From: Ignavibacteria bacterium
Lineage (GTDB): Bacteria > Bacteroidota > Ignavibacteria > Kapaibacteriales > Kapaibacteriaceae
Length of the DNA: 64,000 nucleotides
Assembly: GCA_015709655.1 (NCBI GenBank)
Contig: CP054181.1
Span: 423,262-487,261 of the forward strand
Direction: 5' to 3'
The translations under genes and the position numbers were made by a program. Of the stretch, positions 26,086 to 35,163 are shown one piece after another (position 1 is the stretch's first letter; each line of letters starts with the position of its first letter). Under the pieces are notes generated by a model. It saw only the letters and a list, made by a program, of their open reading frames with translations, was not told where the DNA came from and did not search any database.

Positions 26086-27191
26086 GCTGCCCCTCCGTGG
26101 ATGCCGGCAACTGTGCCCTGGACTGTTGATGCACGGTTCCGCAAAATCATGGTCAAGCCCGCATATGCCGATGTTGCCAGGAGTGCCACTCCTACCATAA
26201 CATGCAGTGTTGTAATTACTTCCTGACGCAGCATCAGCAAGATGTGTACCCCGAGTGCAATCTGAACCAGCGTTAACACAAACGATGAAACAGCCATTGA
26301 TCTCATCCGGGTTTTCCACGCTGCCCATAGCTGAATGCTAACCATGACCATCACTACATAGGCCATGGTTCGGTGCAGGAAGTGAACCAGAACAGGTGTG
26401 CTGCCAAAATCAGACATTGGTGGCCAGAATGAGCCATCAGACCACATCGGCCAGTGAAGGCTTGCCCCCCAGGCACCACTGTGACGGGTAAGAGCACCCA
26501 AAACAAACTGAATGGCAAGGACCAGCCAGGTTGTTACGATTGTAGCCGATAGCGTTCGGGACGGTACCTCGTTGGTACGAGCTTTCCCTGTAATCAATAC
26601 AATTGCCAGTACAATCGTTAAAAAAGCCTGTGCAAGAATTCCGTGCATTGTACTGGTCCATACCGGCAGATTGTTGCGAACGGTATATCCACCAAAGGCA
26701 CCTTGTAAGCACACGGTTGCAAACGCGGCAAGTGCAAACCATAAGAGCTGCGACTGCCCCCTACTGCGAAAGGCTTTTAGGAGGAACCACGACATCGTAG
26801 CTGCCAATGCAATCATAAATCCTTCCATAAATCCCGATGGCATGCTCTGCAATCCTACAATTGCCGAGGCCACCGTAACGAGCACAAGTCCAAGGAAGAC
26901 CATGATAACAGTGTTAGGTCGGTCTGCTTCCGGCGTTGCTCTCCAAGCCATCACACACAGTGTAACGGTTACCACTCCTACCAAACTGGCAAACAGCCGA
27001 TGTCCATGCTCCCAGAATTTATCATTCTCCATAATCCATTTACTTGGTGCATAGGTAAGCATCGGCGATGCATTCGAGGTTGGCCAGTCAGGGAAGGCCA
27101 TACCGCTGTTTGTGGAATTAACGTGTCCCCCCCACACAATGAGTGCAAAGGTGAGGCATGCTAACACAATGGCAACAGTACGCAGAGTCAT
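26082..27191 (-). CDS. ctaA: Heme A synthase (COX15/CtaA family)
   Basis: 369 residues with eight transmembrane helices in two similar halves. It oxidises heme O to heme A. The start carries the family block VIVWGGHVNSTNSGMAFPDWP-like sequence near 20-40, EHGHRLFASLVG near 62 and, in the second half, HFLHRTMAYVVMVM near 265, which supply the heme-ligand His residues. It overlaps ctaD by four bases and ctaB by four. This and ctaB show that the oxidase uses heme A. Confidence 0.93.
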   Translation of the reverse strand: MTLRTVAIVLACLTFALIVWGGHVNSTNSGMAFPDWPTSNASPMLTYAPSKWIMENDKFWEHGHRLFASLVGVVTVTLCVMAWRATPEADRPNTVIMVFLGLVLVTVASAIVGLQSMPSGFMEGFMIALAATMSWFLLKAFRSRGQSQLLWFALAAFATVCLQGAFGGYTVRNNLPVWTSTMHGILAQAFLTIVLAIVLITGKARTNEVPSRTLSATIVTTWLVLAIQFVLGALTRHSGAWGASLHWPMWSDGSFWPPMSDFGSTPVLVHFLHRTMAYVVMVMVSIQLWAAWKTRMRSMAVSSFVLTLVQIALGVHILLMLRQEVITTLHVMVGVALLATSAYAGLTMILRNRASTVQGTVAGIHGGAA

Positions 27192-29041
27192 TTCCCTGCT
27201 GCTACCTCGTGATGTTTCACTTCACTGCTGACAGTATCGGGTTCCCACTGCGGCCAAAAGTCAGTGTCACGTCCAGGTGCAGAAAATTCGTACGGACCAC
27301 GGTACACGGTAATATCAGTATCAAAGTTGCCGTGTCCGGGATGTTCCGGTGCAGCCCACTCAAGTGTGTTGGCATTCCATGGGTTCCGTGGCGCTTTTTT
27401 ACCCCACTTAATACTGCAGATAATGTTGGCCACCAATATTAACTGTGTGAATCCCAGGCCAATGGCACCAATCGTAATCAGTTCGTTAAACGATGTCATG
27501 CCCTTCAGGAAATCATAAACGCTCGGATCATAAATCCGGCGCATGTGCCCGCCTACTCCCAATACGTGCATCGGGAAGAAGGTCACGTTAAAAAACACGA
27601 ATGACCAGAAGAGATGCCGGCGTCCCCAGGTCTCGCTGTACATCTTTCCGAACATTTTCGGGAACCAGTAGTAGAGACCAGCAAAGATGCCAAACAGGGA
27701 TCCGCCAAACAATACGTAATGAATGTGTGCTACAATGAAGTATGTGTCGTGGATGAAAATGTCAACCGGGGCCGACGCCATAAACACACCGCTAAGCCCG
27801 CCGATAATAAACATGCTTACGAAAGCCAGGGCGCTGAGCATCGCACTTGAAAAATGAATATTACCGCGCCACATGGTGCCAAGCCAGTTAAAGGTCTTGA
27901 TTGATGACGGTACGGCAATAACAATTGTAGAGAGCATGAATGTAGTACCCAGCAGCGGGTTCATACCTGACTGGAACATATGGTGCCCCCACACCAGAAA
28001 TCCCAGGATCGAGATTCCTGCGGTTGCAAACACCATTGGTTTATAGCCAAAGATTGGTTTACGGGAGAAGGTAGAGATCACATCACTGACAATGCCCATC
28101 ACCGGCAGAATCATAATGTACACGGCCGGGTGAGAATAGAACCAGAAAATATGCTGGAACAGAATTGGCTGACCGGCACCAACTTCGAATCCATGTCCGG
28201 ATGCCGTAACAAGATGATCAGGCAGGAAGAAACTGGTATGGAGGAAGTTATCAAAGAACAACATCACCACAGCAGCAGCTAACACGGGCGTACCCAGCGT
28301 GATCATAATGGAGTTTATGAACAATGCCCATACCGTTAATGGCATGTCAAAAAGCTTCATGCCCTTTGCACGCTTATTCAGAACGGTGGTGATGTAGTTA
28401 ACTGCACCCATAATCGAAGAGAATCCGATTAAGAATACTGCAATTAACCAGAGCGTCTGCCCCGTTACCGTAAACGGTGCAAACTGCGTAAGTGCGCTCA
28501 GGGGCGGATAACTTGTCCACCCGGCCGCAGCAAAACCGGTGTCGGTGAAAAATCCTGCCAGCATAATGAGTCCTGCCGGAGGCATGAGCCAGAAGCTCCA
28601 CATATTTAATCGTGGCAGGGCCATGTCATCGGTACCCAGCATGAGCGGAATACAGAAATTGCCAAACATGCCAACGGCCAGCGGTATCACCACCAGGAAG
28701 ATCATGATGGAGCCATGCATGGTGAGAAGCTCGGCATAAAACTCGGGCGTAATCACGCCGTTACCGGGTTCGGTAACCCAGGTATCCGGCAGGATACTAC
28801 CAATCACAGGGATTGGATGACCGGGGTATGCAAGTTGCCAGCGAATAAACAGTGCAAAGGCTCCTCCGATAAACAGGAAGAACAGTGATGACACCATGAA
28901 TTGTTTTGCTATGACCTTGTGATCCGTAGAAAACAGGTATTTGCGATACCAAGGGAGATCATGGTGTGTGTCATGTACCCCGGTTCTTTCCGATACGTGG
29001 ACTTCGGGATGTACAGCGGTTGCAATGGTTGGTGTGCTCAT
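27188..29041 (-). CDS. ctaD: Cytochrome c oxidase subunit I, A2 (caa3) type
   Basis: Catalytic subunit with heme a, heme a3 and CuB; reduces O2 and pumps protons. 617 residues, 12 or more helices. The helix VI motif is YSHPAVY, with Tyr-Ser in place of the proton-channel Glu of A1 oxidases, the mark of the A2 subfamily. The CuB His pair is in VWGHHMF, and the hemes sit on [17 protein letters not shown] at 29041 has GGAG upstream; an extension in the same frame overlaps ctaC. The ctaC stop and this ATG are separated by one base. Confidence 0.97.
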   Translation of the reverse strand: MSTPTIATAVHPEVHVSERTGVHDTHHDLPWYRKYLFSTDHKVIAKQFMVSSLFFLFIGGAFALFIRWQLAYPGHPIPVIGSILPDTWVTEPGNGVITPEFYAELLTMHGSIMIFLVVIPLAVGMFGNFCIPLMLGTDDMALPRLNMWSFWLMPPAGLIMLAGFFTDTGFAAAGWTSYPPLSALTQFAPFTVTGQTLWLIAVFLIGFSSIMGAVNYITTVLNKRAKGMKLFDMPLTVWALFINSIMITLGTPVLAAAVVMLFFDNFLHTSFFLPDHLVTASGHGFEVGAGQPILFQHIFWFYSHPAVYIMILPVMGIVSDVISTFSRKPIFGYKPMVFATAGISILGFLVWGHHMFQSGMNPLLGTTFMLSTIVIAVPSSIKTFNWLGTMWRGNIHFSSAMLSALAFVSMFIIGGLSGVFMASAPVDIFIHDTYFIVAHIHYVLFGGSLFGIFAGLYYWFPKMFGKMYSETWGRRHLFWSFVFFNVTFFPMHVLGVGGHMRRIYDPSVYDFLKGMTSFNELITIGAIGLGFTQLILVANIICSIKWGKKAPRNPWNANTLEWAAPEHPGHGNFDTDITVYRGPYEFSAPGRDTDFWPQWEPDTVSSEVKHHEVAAGK

Positions 29042-29042
29042 A

Positions 29043-29945
29043 TTATTCTCCAACATCCGTTGAGGGTTCAGATTCGGTTTCTGCCGTGGCTTCCGTATCG
29101 GAAGGGGCTTCGGCATCGGTTGCAGCTACGTCAGCGGTGCTACCACCCATCCTGGCTGCCAGTATTTCTGCATCTTTCTGGTTAAGCCATGCATCGTAAT
29201 CTTTTCGAGATTCAACCTTGTAAACGGCCCGCATTGCGTAGTGACCGCTTCCGCAGAGTTCAGCACAGGCCAGCTCATACTCACCGGTTTTGAAAAGGTT
29301 AAACCAGATATTCATCCAGGTTCCCGGAATCACATCCTGCTTTACTCTTGCATGTGGCAGAAAGAACGAATGAATCACGTCGATAGAACTTCCCCGCACC
29401 ACAACGTTGGCATTCACCGGTACACGAAACTGATTCTCGGTAATGAAATCATCAAAGCCGGCGGGGTCAGTACTGTCTATTCCAAACGGATTGGTTGCAC
29501 TCATCAGCGTACGAGCCTTGATATCGGTGTATGCATTCCGACCGAACTTACCATCGGCGCCCGGGTACATAAAGTACCAGCCGAATTGTTTACCAAGAAC
29601 GAGGATTTCAACGTCGGGTTTGGGGACACGTGACGATTCCTTTGTTGTCTGCCACATGTCATCAGAGTAAATACCAATACCAAGGAACAAGATCGTGGGC
29701 AGTATCGTCCACGTTGTTTCGATAAACTGGTTACCGTGATAGTAATGGGCACGGTGTCCTTTACGCTTGCGGTACGCAATCATGAACCATACCATTGCCC
29801 CACCAGTGGCAAGGAAGGTGATAACACTAAACCAGTAAATGAAAATGAAAAGGTCGTCAAGCTGGGCTCCGTAGGTACTGATGTTTTCAGGAAGCCACGG
29901 CAGCATATCAAATGATTCAATGAAAGCGTGTAATAGTCTTTCCAT
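29043..29945 (-). CDS. ctaC: Cytochrome c oxidase subunit II with CuA site
   Basis: 300 residues. Two transmembrane helices (about 30-55 and 75-100) precede a cupredoxin domain. The CuA ligands are HSFFLPHARVKQDV and CAELCGSGHYAM (Cys-x3-Cys-x3-His-x2-Met). A Ser/Thr/Glu-rich tail (about 275-300) is acidic and low in complexity. There is no fused cytochrome c domain; a separate lipoprotein cytochrome c is encoded just upstream and may take its place. Stop and ctaD start are one base apart. Confidence 0.95.
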   Translation of the reverse strand: MERLLHAFIESFDMLPWLPENISTYGAQLDDLFIFIYWFSVITFLATGGAMVWFMIAYRKRKGHRAHYYHGNQFIETTWTILPTILFLGIGIYSDDMWQTTKESSRVPKPDVEILVLGKQFGWYFMYPGADGKFGRNAYTDIKARTLMSATNPFGIDSTDPAGFDDFITENQFRVPVNANVVVRGSSIDVIHSFFLPHARVKQDVIPGTWMNIWFNLFKTGEYELACAELCGSGHYAMRAVYKVESRKDYDAWLNQKDAEILAARMGGSTADVAATDAEAPSDTEATAETESEPSTDVGE

Positions 29946-29956
29946 TGTACTCCCAA

Positions 29957-30487
29957 TTAAAGTTCAGATTCTTGATATGGAGTTACCTGTCCGGCAGTTG
30001 CTTCCCGCACCGAAGCTACCTGGTCTGCACTCACGGCGTCAGCCGAATTCCCGAATGAGCTCCGTACGTACGTCAGTACATCTGCAATCTCCTGATCTGA
30101 CAGCTGATCCTTCCATGCAGCCATCTGACCATTGATTTTTATACCATCCCGCTCGATCTCGCCACGGAGACCGTGCAGGACGATCTTGATTGGTTTTTCG
30201 GCATCACCGACAACCAGGGCAGAACCTGCAAGGGGCGGTATGTTGTTGTTGGGAACACCCTTACCACTACCAAGGTGACAGGCTGCACAGATCCTGCCGT
30301 ACACGGCTTTGCCCGGTCCGGCATCAGTTCCGCCGGCACTTGCGGTCTGCTTGGCAGCCGTTGGGTCAACCCAAACCGGATCGTCGGAATACTTTGTAAA
30401 GAAGCCTTGAATGTTGCATGCAGATAGCGACAGAGCAATGACGACTAGTGCAAGGCTGCGAACTAATAAACTTGTTTTTCTTTGCAT
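29957..30487 (-). CDS. Lipoprotein cytochrome c, first gene of the oxidase operon
   Basis: 176 residues. The signal ends in SLSAC, so Cys24 is probably lipidated. The class I cytochrome c domain has CAACH (Cys67, Cys70, His71) and the likely axial Met122 in NGQMAAW. It could carry electrons from alternative complex III to CuA of CtaC, in place of a fused caa3 heme domain. It lies 11 bases before ctaC and behind the promoter at 30513-30544. Confidence 0.92.
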   Translation of the reverse strand: MQRKTSLLVRSLALVVIALSLSACNIQGFFTKYSDDPVWVDPTAAKQTASAGGTDAGPGKAVYGRICAACHLGSGKGVPNNNIPPLAGSALVVGDAEKPIKIVLHGLRGEIERDGIKINGQMAAWKDQLSDQEIADVLTYVRSSFGNSADAVSADQVASVREATAGQVTPYQESEL

Positions 30488-30512
30488 TTACACGGTAATA
30501 GAATGTTACACA

Positions 30513-30544
30513 CAAAGTTTGTTTCCAAAGGGTCGAATATACAA
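30513..30544 (-). promoter_or_regulatory. Probable promoter of the oxidase/ACIII operon
   Basis: On the minus strand TTG (30542-30544), 21 bases, then AAACTTTG (30513-30520), one mismatch from TAnnTTTG. The leader would be about 25 bases. The gap to the epimerase gene is 97 bases, so this is the natural start of the 15-kb transcript. Confidence 0.4.
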
Positions 30545-30584
30545 CCATGTTCAAAAGTTGACATGAACAAACCGTTTTTTTTTG

Positions 30585-31514
30585 CTAAGAGTTATCAACG
30601 GTAACCCTATGGAACCACTCTGCCGTTTCAGCAATTCCATCAGCAATCGAGGTGTTGGGTTTCCAACCGGTGAGCAACGTGAAGAGTGCTGAACTGGCGA
30701 GCGTACGCTCCGGATCGCCGGGTTTCGGATTACCAAACTGTACTTGTGCACCGGGCGGACAGTACTTGAGCATTTCGGCTACCATGGCATTAACAGATAC
30801 CTCGGTGTTTGTAGCAACAAAGTAGGTTCCGTTAAGGTTATGGTCCATTGCCATTATGGCAGCCATGGCTGCATCTTTTACATAGACGTAGTCGCGTGTC
30901 TGGGTACCATCGCCGTAAATCGTTGGTATAGCCCCTTTAAAAAATTTCCGTAGGAAGATGGCTACCATACCGTTGTCGCCATTGGGATTTTGTCGGGGAC
31001 CATACACTGTTCCAAATCGCAGGCAGCAGACCTTCATATTGTATGCATTCCTGTGGTACTCGGCATAATGTTCCATTGCCAGTTTACTTGTGCCATAGGG
31101 TGATATGGGGCTTGTACTATGGGTCTCGGTTGCAGGATACGTGTTTTGTACTCCCAGTACGGCCATGGTGGAGGCAAGGACGAGGTTCTTAACACCGGAT
31201 GCTCTTGCCGCATCCAGGATTCGAATGCTACCCAATATGTTAACGTTCGCATCGAACAGTGGTTTTACGATGCTTTGGCGCAACTCCATGTGAGCTGCAA
31301 AATGAAAGATCTGGTCAAACTCCTCATCAAGTATCAGCTGAGTTGTCTGGTCTGATGTAATGTCCTGAACGATTAACGCTGCCTTTGGGTGAACATACGA
31401 GCGTTTGCCGGAGCTCAAATCGTCGAGCACCACCACCTCATGTCCTTTTTCAACGCACAAGTCCACAATATGAGAGCCGATAAACCCGGCTCCACCAGTT
31501 ACAAGTATCTTCAT
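30585..31514 (-). CDS. NAD-dependent epimerase/dehydratase (UDP-glucose 4-epimerase-like)
   Basis: 309 residues, extended short-chain dehydrogenase. GGAGFIGSHIVD at the N-terminus binds NAD, the catalytic Tyr-x3-Lys is in PYGTSKLAMEHYAE near 148, and the Ser of the triad is in LASTMAVLG near 121. The family GNGRFGTVYGPRQNP-like block confirms a nucleotide-sugar substrate, but not which one. It overlaps purD by four bases (ATGA), which suggests co-transcription without an obvious pathway link. Confidence 0.88.
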   Translation of the reverse strand: MKILVTGGAGFIGSHIVDLCVEKGHEVVVLDDLSSGKRSYVHPKAALIVQDITSDQTTQLILDEEFDQIFHFAAHMELRQSIVKPLFDANVNILGSIRILDAARASGVKNLVLASTMAVLGVQNTYPATETHSTSPISPYGTSKLAMEHYAEYHRNAYNMKVCCLRFGTVYGPRQNPNGDNGMVAIFLRKFFKGAIPTIYGDGTQTRDYVYVKDAAMAAIMAMDHNLNGTYFVATNTEVSVNAMVAEMLKYCPPGAQVQFGNPKPGDPERTLASSALFTLLTGWKPNTSIADGIAETAEWFHRVTVDNS

Positions 31515-32794
31515 TTGCTTTTACCGATATCAGTACGATAATACATCATGTCGAAGCTTATGCAGTCGCACGCCTCATATGCAGCAACCGTGGCGGCTTC
31601 CAGCGTATCACGCACTGCCGTTACTCCCAGAACCCTGCCGCCATTTGTAACCAGCACCGGGCTACGGCCTTCGCCACCACTGGACCAGGCTGTTCCGGCA
31701 TGAAAAACGCGCACCTCATGGTCAGTTTCTGCATGATGAATACCCGTGATTTCCACTCCCTTTGCATACGAATCCGGATAGCCCCCAGACGCCAGTACCA
31801 CGCATACTGCGATCCCTTCGGCTATATCTGAAATTGCGGATGTGTTAAGGCTTCCCCTTGCTGCCGATGCAACTAATTCGGCGGTGTCGGCCCGAAGGAC
31901 TGACAGAACGCTCTGTGTTTCCGGATCACCAAACCGTGCGTTAAACTCAACCACATAGGGGTTGCCACCCTGGTCTATCATAATACCGCAATACAGACAT
32001 CCAATAAAGGGCATGCCTTCGGAATTCATGCCACGCAGCGTGGGTTCAATAATCCGGGTTTTAACCTTCATTAACACATCGGAAGTTACTCTGGGCGACG
32101 GTGCTACCGATCCCATACCTCCGGTATTTTTACCCGTATCAGCATCTCCGATACGTTTGTAGTCGTGTGCCGGTGCAAGAGTGACGTATTCCTTGCCGTC
32201 GGTGACAGCAAAAATGCTCGCCTCTACCCCTTCCAGGAACTCTTCGATGACCACGCCGTCAGAACCAAACGATCCAGCGAACATTTCCTGGACTGCCAGG
32301 ATTGCTTCTTGTTGGGAGTGTGCAACAACGACGCCTTTTCCGGCCGCCAGCCCGTCATACTTAACAACGACTGGCAACGGAGCCCCCTTCACATACTGTT
32401 CAGCTTCGTCACGATTGGTAAACCGTTTATAGGCAGCGGTTGGTATAGCGTGACGGAGCATAAAATCCTTTGCAAAGCCCTTGCTGGATTCCAGCCGGGC
32501 CGCTGCTGCTGATGGCCCGAACACTGCAAAACCTGCGCTGCGAAGTGCGTCGGAAACACCCGAGGCAAGCGGCTGTTCGGGACCAATGACAATGCAGGTG
32601 GGCTTATGTACCTGACACCACTCCACGACCGAAGCAGCATCGGTCAGCGATAGTGACACGGGTTCGGCAACCTCAGCAATCCCCGGATTACCGGGTGCAC
32701 ACCAAAGGGTAGCGCACGAGGCAGACTTCCGCATAGACCAGGCAAGAGCATGCTCACGCCCACCCGATCCCAGTAATAAAATGCGTTCAGACAT
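31511..32794 (-). CDS. purD: Phosphoribosylamine-glycine ligase
   Basis: ATP-grasp enzyme that joins glycine to phosphoribosylamine, step two of purine synthesis. 427 residues, the normal length. LLLGSGGREHALAW opens the N domain, the ATP site has VVVKYDGLAAGKGVVVA near 140, the catalytic part shows GGMGSVAPSP and FNARFGDPETQ near 285. I prefer ATG at 32794 (MSERILLLGSG); a GTG two codons earlier is possible. Upstream lie a perfect TGACCGGTCA palindrome and ten A in a row (32824-32842), perhaps a control site. Confidence 0.95.
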   Translation of the reverse strand: MSERILLLGSGGREHALAWSMRKSASCATLWCAPGNPGIAEVAEPVSLSLTDAASVVEWCQVHKPTCIVIGPEQPLASGVSDALRSAGFAVFGPSAAAARLESSKGFAKDFMLRHAIPTAAYKRFTNRDEAEQYVKGAPLPVVVKYDGLAAGKGVVVAHSQQEAILAVQEMFAGSFGSDGVVIEEFLEGVEASIFAVTDGKEYVTLAPAHDYKRIGDADTGKNTGGMGSVAPSPRVTSDVLMKVKTRIIEPTLRGMNSEGMPFIGCLYCGIMIDQGGNPYVVEFNARFGDPETQSVLSVLRADTAELVASAARGSLNTSAISDIAEGIAVCVVLASGGYPDSYAKGVEITGIHHAETDHEVRVFHAGTAWSSGGEGRSPVLVTNGGRVLGVTAVRDTLEAATVAAYEACDCISFDMMYYRTDIGKSK

Positions 32795-32823
32795 TGGCAC
32801 GAAACTACAACTTCGATCTTCGA

Positions 32824-32842
32824 TTTTTTTTTTGACCGGTCA
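32824..32842 (-). promoter_or_regulatory. Palindrome and A-tract upstream of purD
   Basis: TGACCGGTCA (32833-32842) is a perfect 10-base palindrome directly followed on the minus strand by ten A (32824-32833), 30-50 bases before the purD start. The arrangement resembles an operator or an upstream activating tract; no regulator is known to me for it. Confidence 0.3.
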
Positions 32843-32862
32843 GTGGGCTGACACAGGTTTCG

Positions 32863-34641
32863 TTATTCAATGCCTGCAAGCTGAAGTTTTAGGGCTGACA
32901 ACTGAACCATGTTAAAGGCATTGTGCGGCAACGTTGGCAAGAGTTTGGAGTAATATTCAATTCCTGAGTGGAGGTTTGCTTTAAACTTTGAAAAACATTT
33001 CTTCTGCTTTTCTTCTACAGCTGCCTTACTCTCCTGGATTTGTGTTTTCAGGTAGTCAATATAGAGCTGCAATTCGTTAACAAACATGTGCGGACGTTCG
33101 AGTTTATTCGTCAGCTGAAGCTGACCGTATATGTGGTGCACCATTTCTTTTAAGGAGAACACGCCTGAAAAATATGCAAGGTTGGGCCCCGGACAAACTG
33201 CTACGGCAGACATATTATGGGACAGCTTCATTGAGTTCTTCACCCGGACCGAAGCTGTGAGGCCCTCGCACAGACAGTCTTTCTCCTGCAAGGCATTAAC
33301 TTGTTTTTCAAACTCGTCTGCCGGCAGATTCATGCTTTCGAGCTGCTTGATTTTGTAGTTCTGGTACTGTCGTGACGATGTGCAAATGATTTTGTCAGTA
33401 AACTCGGTATTACTACGAAGGTAGTTCTTATAGCACGGGCTTCCAGGGCGCCCTTTCTGAATTCGCATCTTGCGCTGGGCTTCTGAACTTGTCCGGCGGA
33501 AATTGTTAAACGGAACTCCCAGGGGGGAAGAATTACTCAGGTAGAAATCTTCTTTCTGTGCTGCTGCCAGGTCATGAAGGGTTGTTTCATCAAGATTGGT
33601 TGCTTCTGGTACAAGCAAGAACGGGCTTCCCCAGCCTGTACCATCCAAACCATAATACTCAAGCAGAAAGTTGTTCTCTTCAGCGGTACCAATGCCACCC
33701 TGGGCAGATATGCGTTGTTGCGGAGGAGCCGTAAAACAGTGTTTTCCTTTCTCCTGGAGCTTACTGTTGCATAGTGAAAGGAGTTCAGCATGAAGCTCAC
33801 TACGTTTTTGCTTAAACTCTTCCAGGATGGGTCCCATCAGTACACCTTCGGTAGCAAAGGCATGTCCCCCGCAGTTAAGCCCTGATTCAATTCGGTATTC
33901 AGAAACCCAGATTCCTTTCTTAGCCAGAATTTTACCCTGTACCAAGGCTGATCTGTAATCGCTAACTTTTAATATAATCGTCTTTCGAAGTGTACCGTTT
34001 TCGTCGGGGAAAAAGTCATCGAACTGCTCGGCATAACTGAACAAACGCGGATTGTATCCTGCAGAAATCACAAGAGACGATGAAAGGTTGCTTTGAGCAA
34101 AGCCCCGGAGCGACGAAAGCGCATCCGAAAATTCGTCAGGCAGCTGATTTCCTGCCTTATCGTACCTCGGATTATCCACCTTGGCCATGATGTTCACGTC
34201 AACAGCACCCGGTTTAATCAATGCCCGTAACTGTTGCTTCATTGCAGCTTGCTGCTCACTATTGGTTTCGTGTAGCATTTGGTGAAACAACTGTTTGTCG
34301 GCAGAGGTTTCTGGCAGCAGTTCAAAATACTTCCACAGATCTGTACCCGGTGTAAACTCCATGGCGCGGAGCTGGGCTACCTGCATGTCTACAAGCTCCT
34401 GCAGTAAATTCAGGTAGGCGGTAATCCGTCGGGCACGGTAATCAGGCTCTTTCTCGGAAATTGGAGTAAACTCCAGATTGTTCTGCTCGGAGTGATATCG
34501 GCGCATATCTTCAATCAGCTCATCGTCAATAATCGAGACAACTGAGGATATGCCATACCGTGCAACTTTAACGGGTGTATCTATGCTGAAGCTTAAGCCA
34601 AGAACCGGGATATGAAAGGTGTGCGCCGGACGATTTATCAT
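32863..34641 (-). CDS. Uncharacterised protein with FMN TIM-barrel (nitronate monooxygenase-like) features
   Basis: 592 residues; no named family recognised. The start HIPVLGLSFSIDTPVKVARYGISSVVS and the later GLNCGGHAFATEG (about 254-266) and ISAQGGIGTAEEN with GTGWGSPFLLVPEAT (about 311-348) match the order of flavin-binding strands in nitronate monooxygenase/IMPDH-like barrels. An inserted helical region (about 60-140) and a Cys-bearing C-terminal part are extra: Cys403, Cys420, Cys456 and Cys458 could bind an iron-sulfur cluster, while Cys257 lies in the barrel. The end (510-592) is helical. The gene stands alone with 158 bases upstream. Enzymatic activity with FMN is inferred from pattern only. 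Confidence 0.65.
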   Translation of the reverse strand: MINRPAHTFHIPVLGLSFSIDTPVKVARYGISSVVSIIDDELIEDMRRYHSEQNNLEFTPISEKEPDYRARRITAYLNLLQELVDMQVAQLRAMEFTPGTDLWKYFELLPETSADKQLFHQMLHETNSEQQAAMKQQLRALIKPGAVDVNIMAKVDNPRYDKAGNQLPDEFSDALSSLRGFAQSNLSSSLVISAGYNPRLFSYAEQFDDFFPDENGTLRKTIILKVSDYRSALVQGKILAKKGIWVSEYRIESGLNCGGHAFATEGVLMGPILEEFKQKRSELHAELLSLCNSKLQEKGKHCFTAPPQQRISAQGGIGTAEENNFLLEYYGLDGTGWGSPFLLVPEATNLDETTLHDLAAAQKEDFYLSNSSPLGVPFNNFRRTSSEAQRKMRIQKGRPGSPCYKNYLRSNTEFTDKIICTSSRQYQNYKIKQLESMNLPADEFEKQVNALQEKDCLCEGLTASVRVKNSMKLSHNMSAVAVCPGPNLAYFSGVFSLKEMVHHIYGQLQLTNKLERPHMFVNELQLYIDYLKTQIQESKAAVEEKQKKCFSKFKANLHSGIEYYSKLLPTLPHNAFNMVQLSALKLQLAGIE

Positions 34642-34799
34642 GATTATTACTATCGGGTAGAAAACATTGACCTCTGCAGAACAGATACATTGTGCCGTAT
34701 TCTCACTACAAATTCGATCAATTTAAAATTACAGAGTACAAAACCAGTTCAAAGTTAGCTGATTAGCAACTGGCAACCGGAATTTATGTGCAAATTGTG

Positions 34800-35126
34800 C
34801 TACGGTGAGAAGTATTTTAACCCCACAATAGAGGCTATGAGTGTGAACAAGAAGAACAGGCGCCAAAAGTCGGTTGGGTCTTTAAAAAAAACAATTCCCA
34901 TCACCGTTGTTCCAATTGCGCCAATCCCTGTCCACACGGCATACGCTGTCCCAATCGGGAGAGTCTGAACTGCCTTAAGTAACAGGAGCATGCTGATTGC
35001 GAGTGAAACCAGAAATGCACCATACCACCAGTACATCTCGGGTCCGGAGGTTTCCTTGGCCTTGCCCAGACAAGAGGCAAATACTACTTCAAAGAGACCG
35101 CCAATAATCAGGTAAAGCCAATTCAT
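34800..35126 (-). CDS. Small multidrug resistance (SMR) family transporter
   Basis: 108 residues, four transmembrane helices, the membrane Glu in GGLFEVVFA (Glu13), and the AYAVWTGIGAIGTTVMGI motif of helix three. This motif and the lack of EmrE-specific residues are closer to Gdx/SugE guanidinium exporters than to broad multidrug pumps, but the split is not certain by eye. No guanidine riboswitch is seen; the gene begins 37 bases after the methyltransferase gene upstream. Confidence 0.85.
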   Translation of the reverse strand: MNWLYLIIGGLFEVVFASCLGKAKETSGPEMYWWYGAFLVSLAISMLLLLKAVQTLPIGTAYAVWTGIGAIGTTVMGIVFFKDPTDFWRLFFLFTLIASIVGLKYFSP

Positions 35127-35163
35127 AAACCCAAGCCCCTTTCAAAAAAAGTCACGTCGAGTA

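Noticed and set aside
25115..26328. N-terminal extensions of ctaB and ctaE
   Set aside because: The extra residues overlap neighbouring genes in other frames and do not resemble the families; strong ribosome-binding sites precede the internal ATGs.
29041..29116. Longer CtaD start inside ctaC
   Set aside because: The added residues are the frame-shifted end of ctaC; GGAG and the family start support 29041.
34642..35163. Guanidine riboswitch for the Gdx-like SMR gene
   Set aside because: Only 37 bases separate it from the gene upstream and no conserved riboswitch elements are seen.
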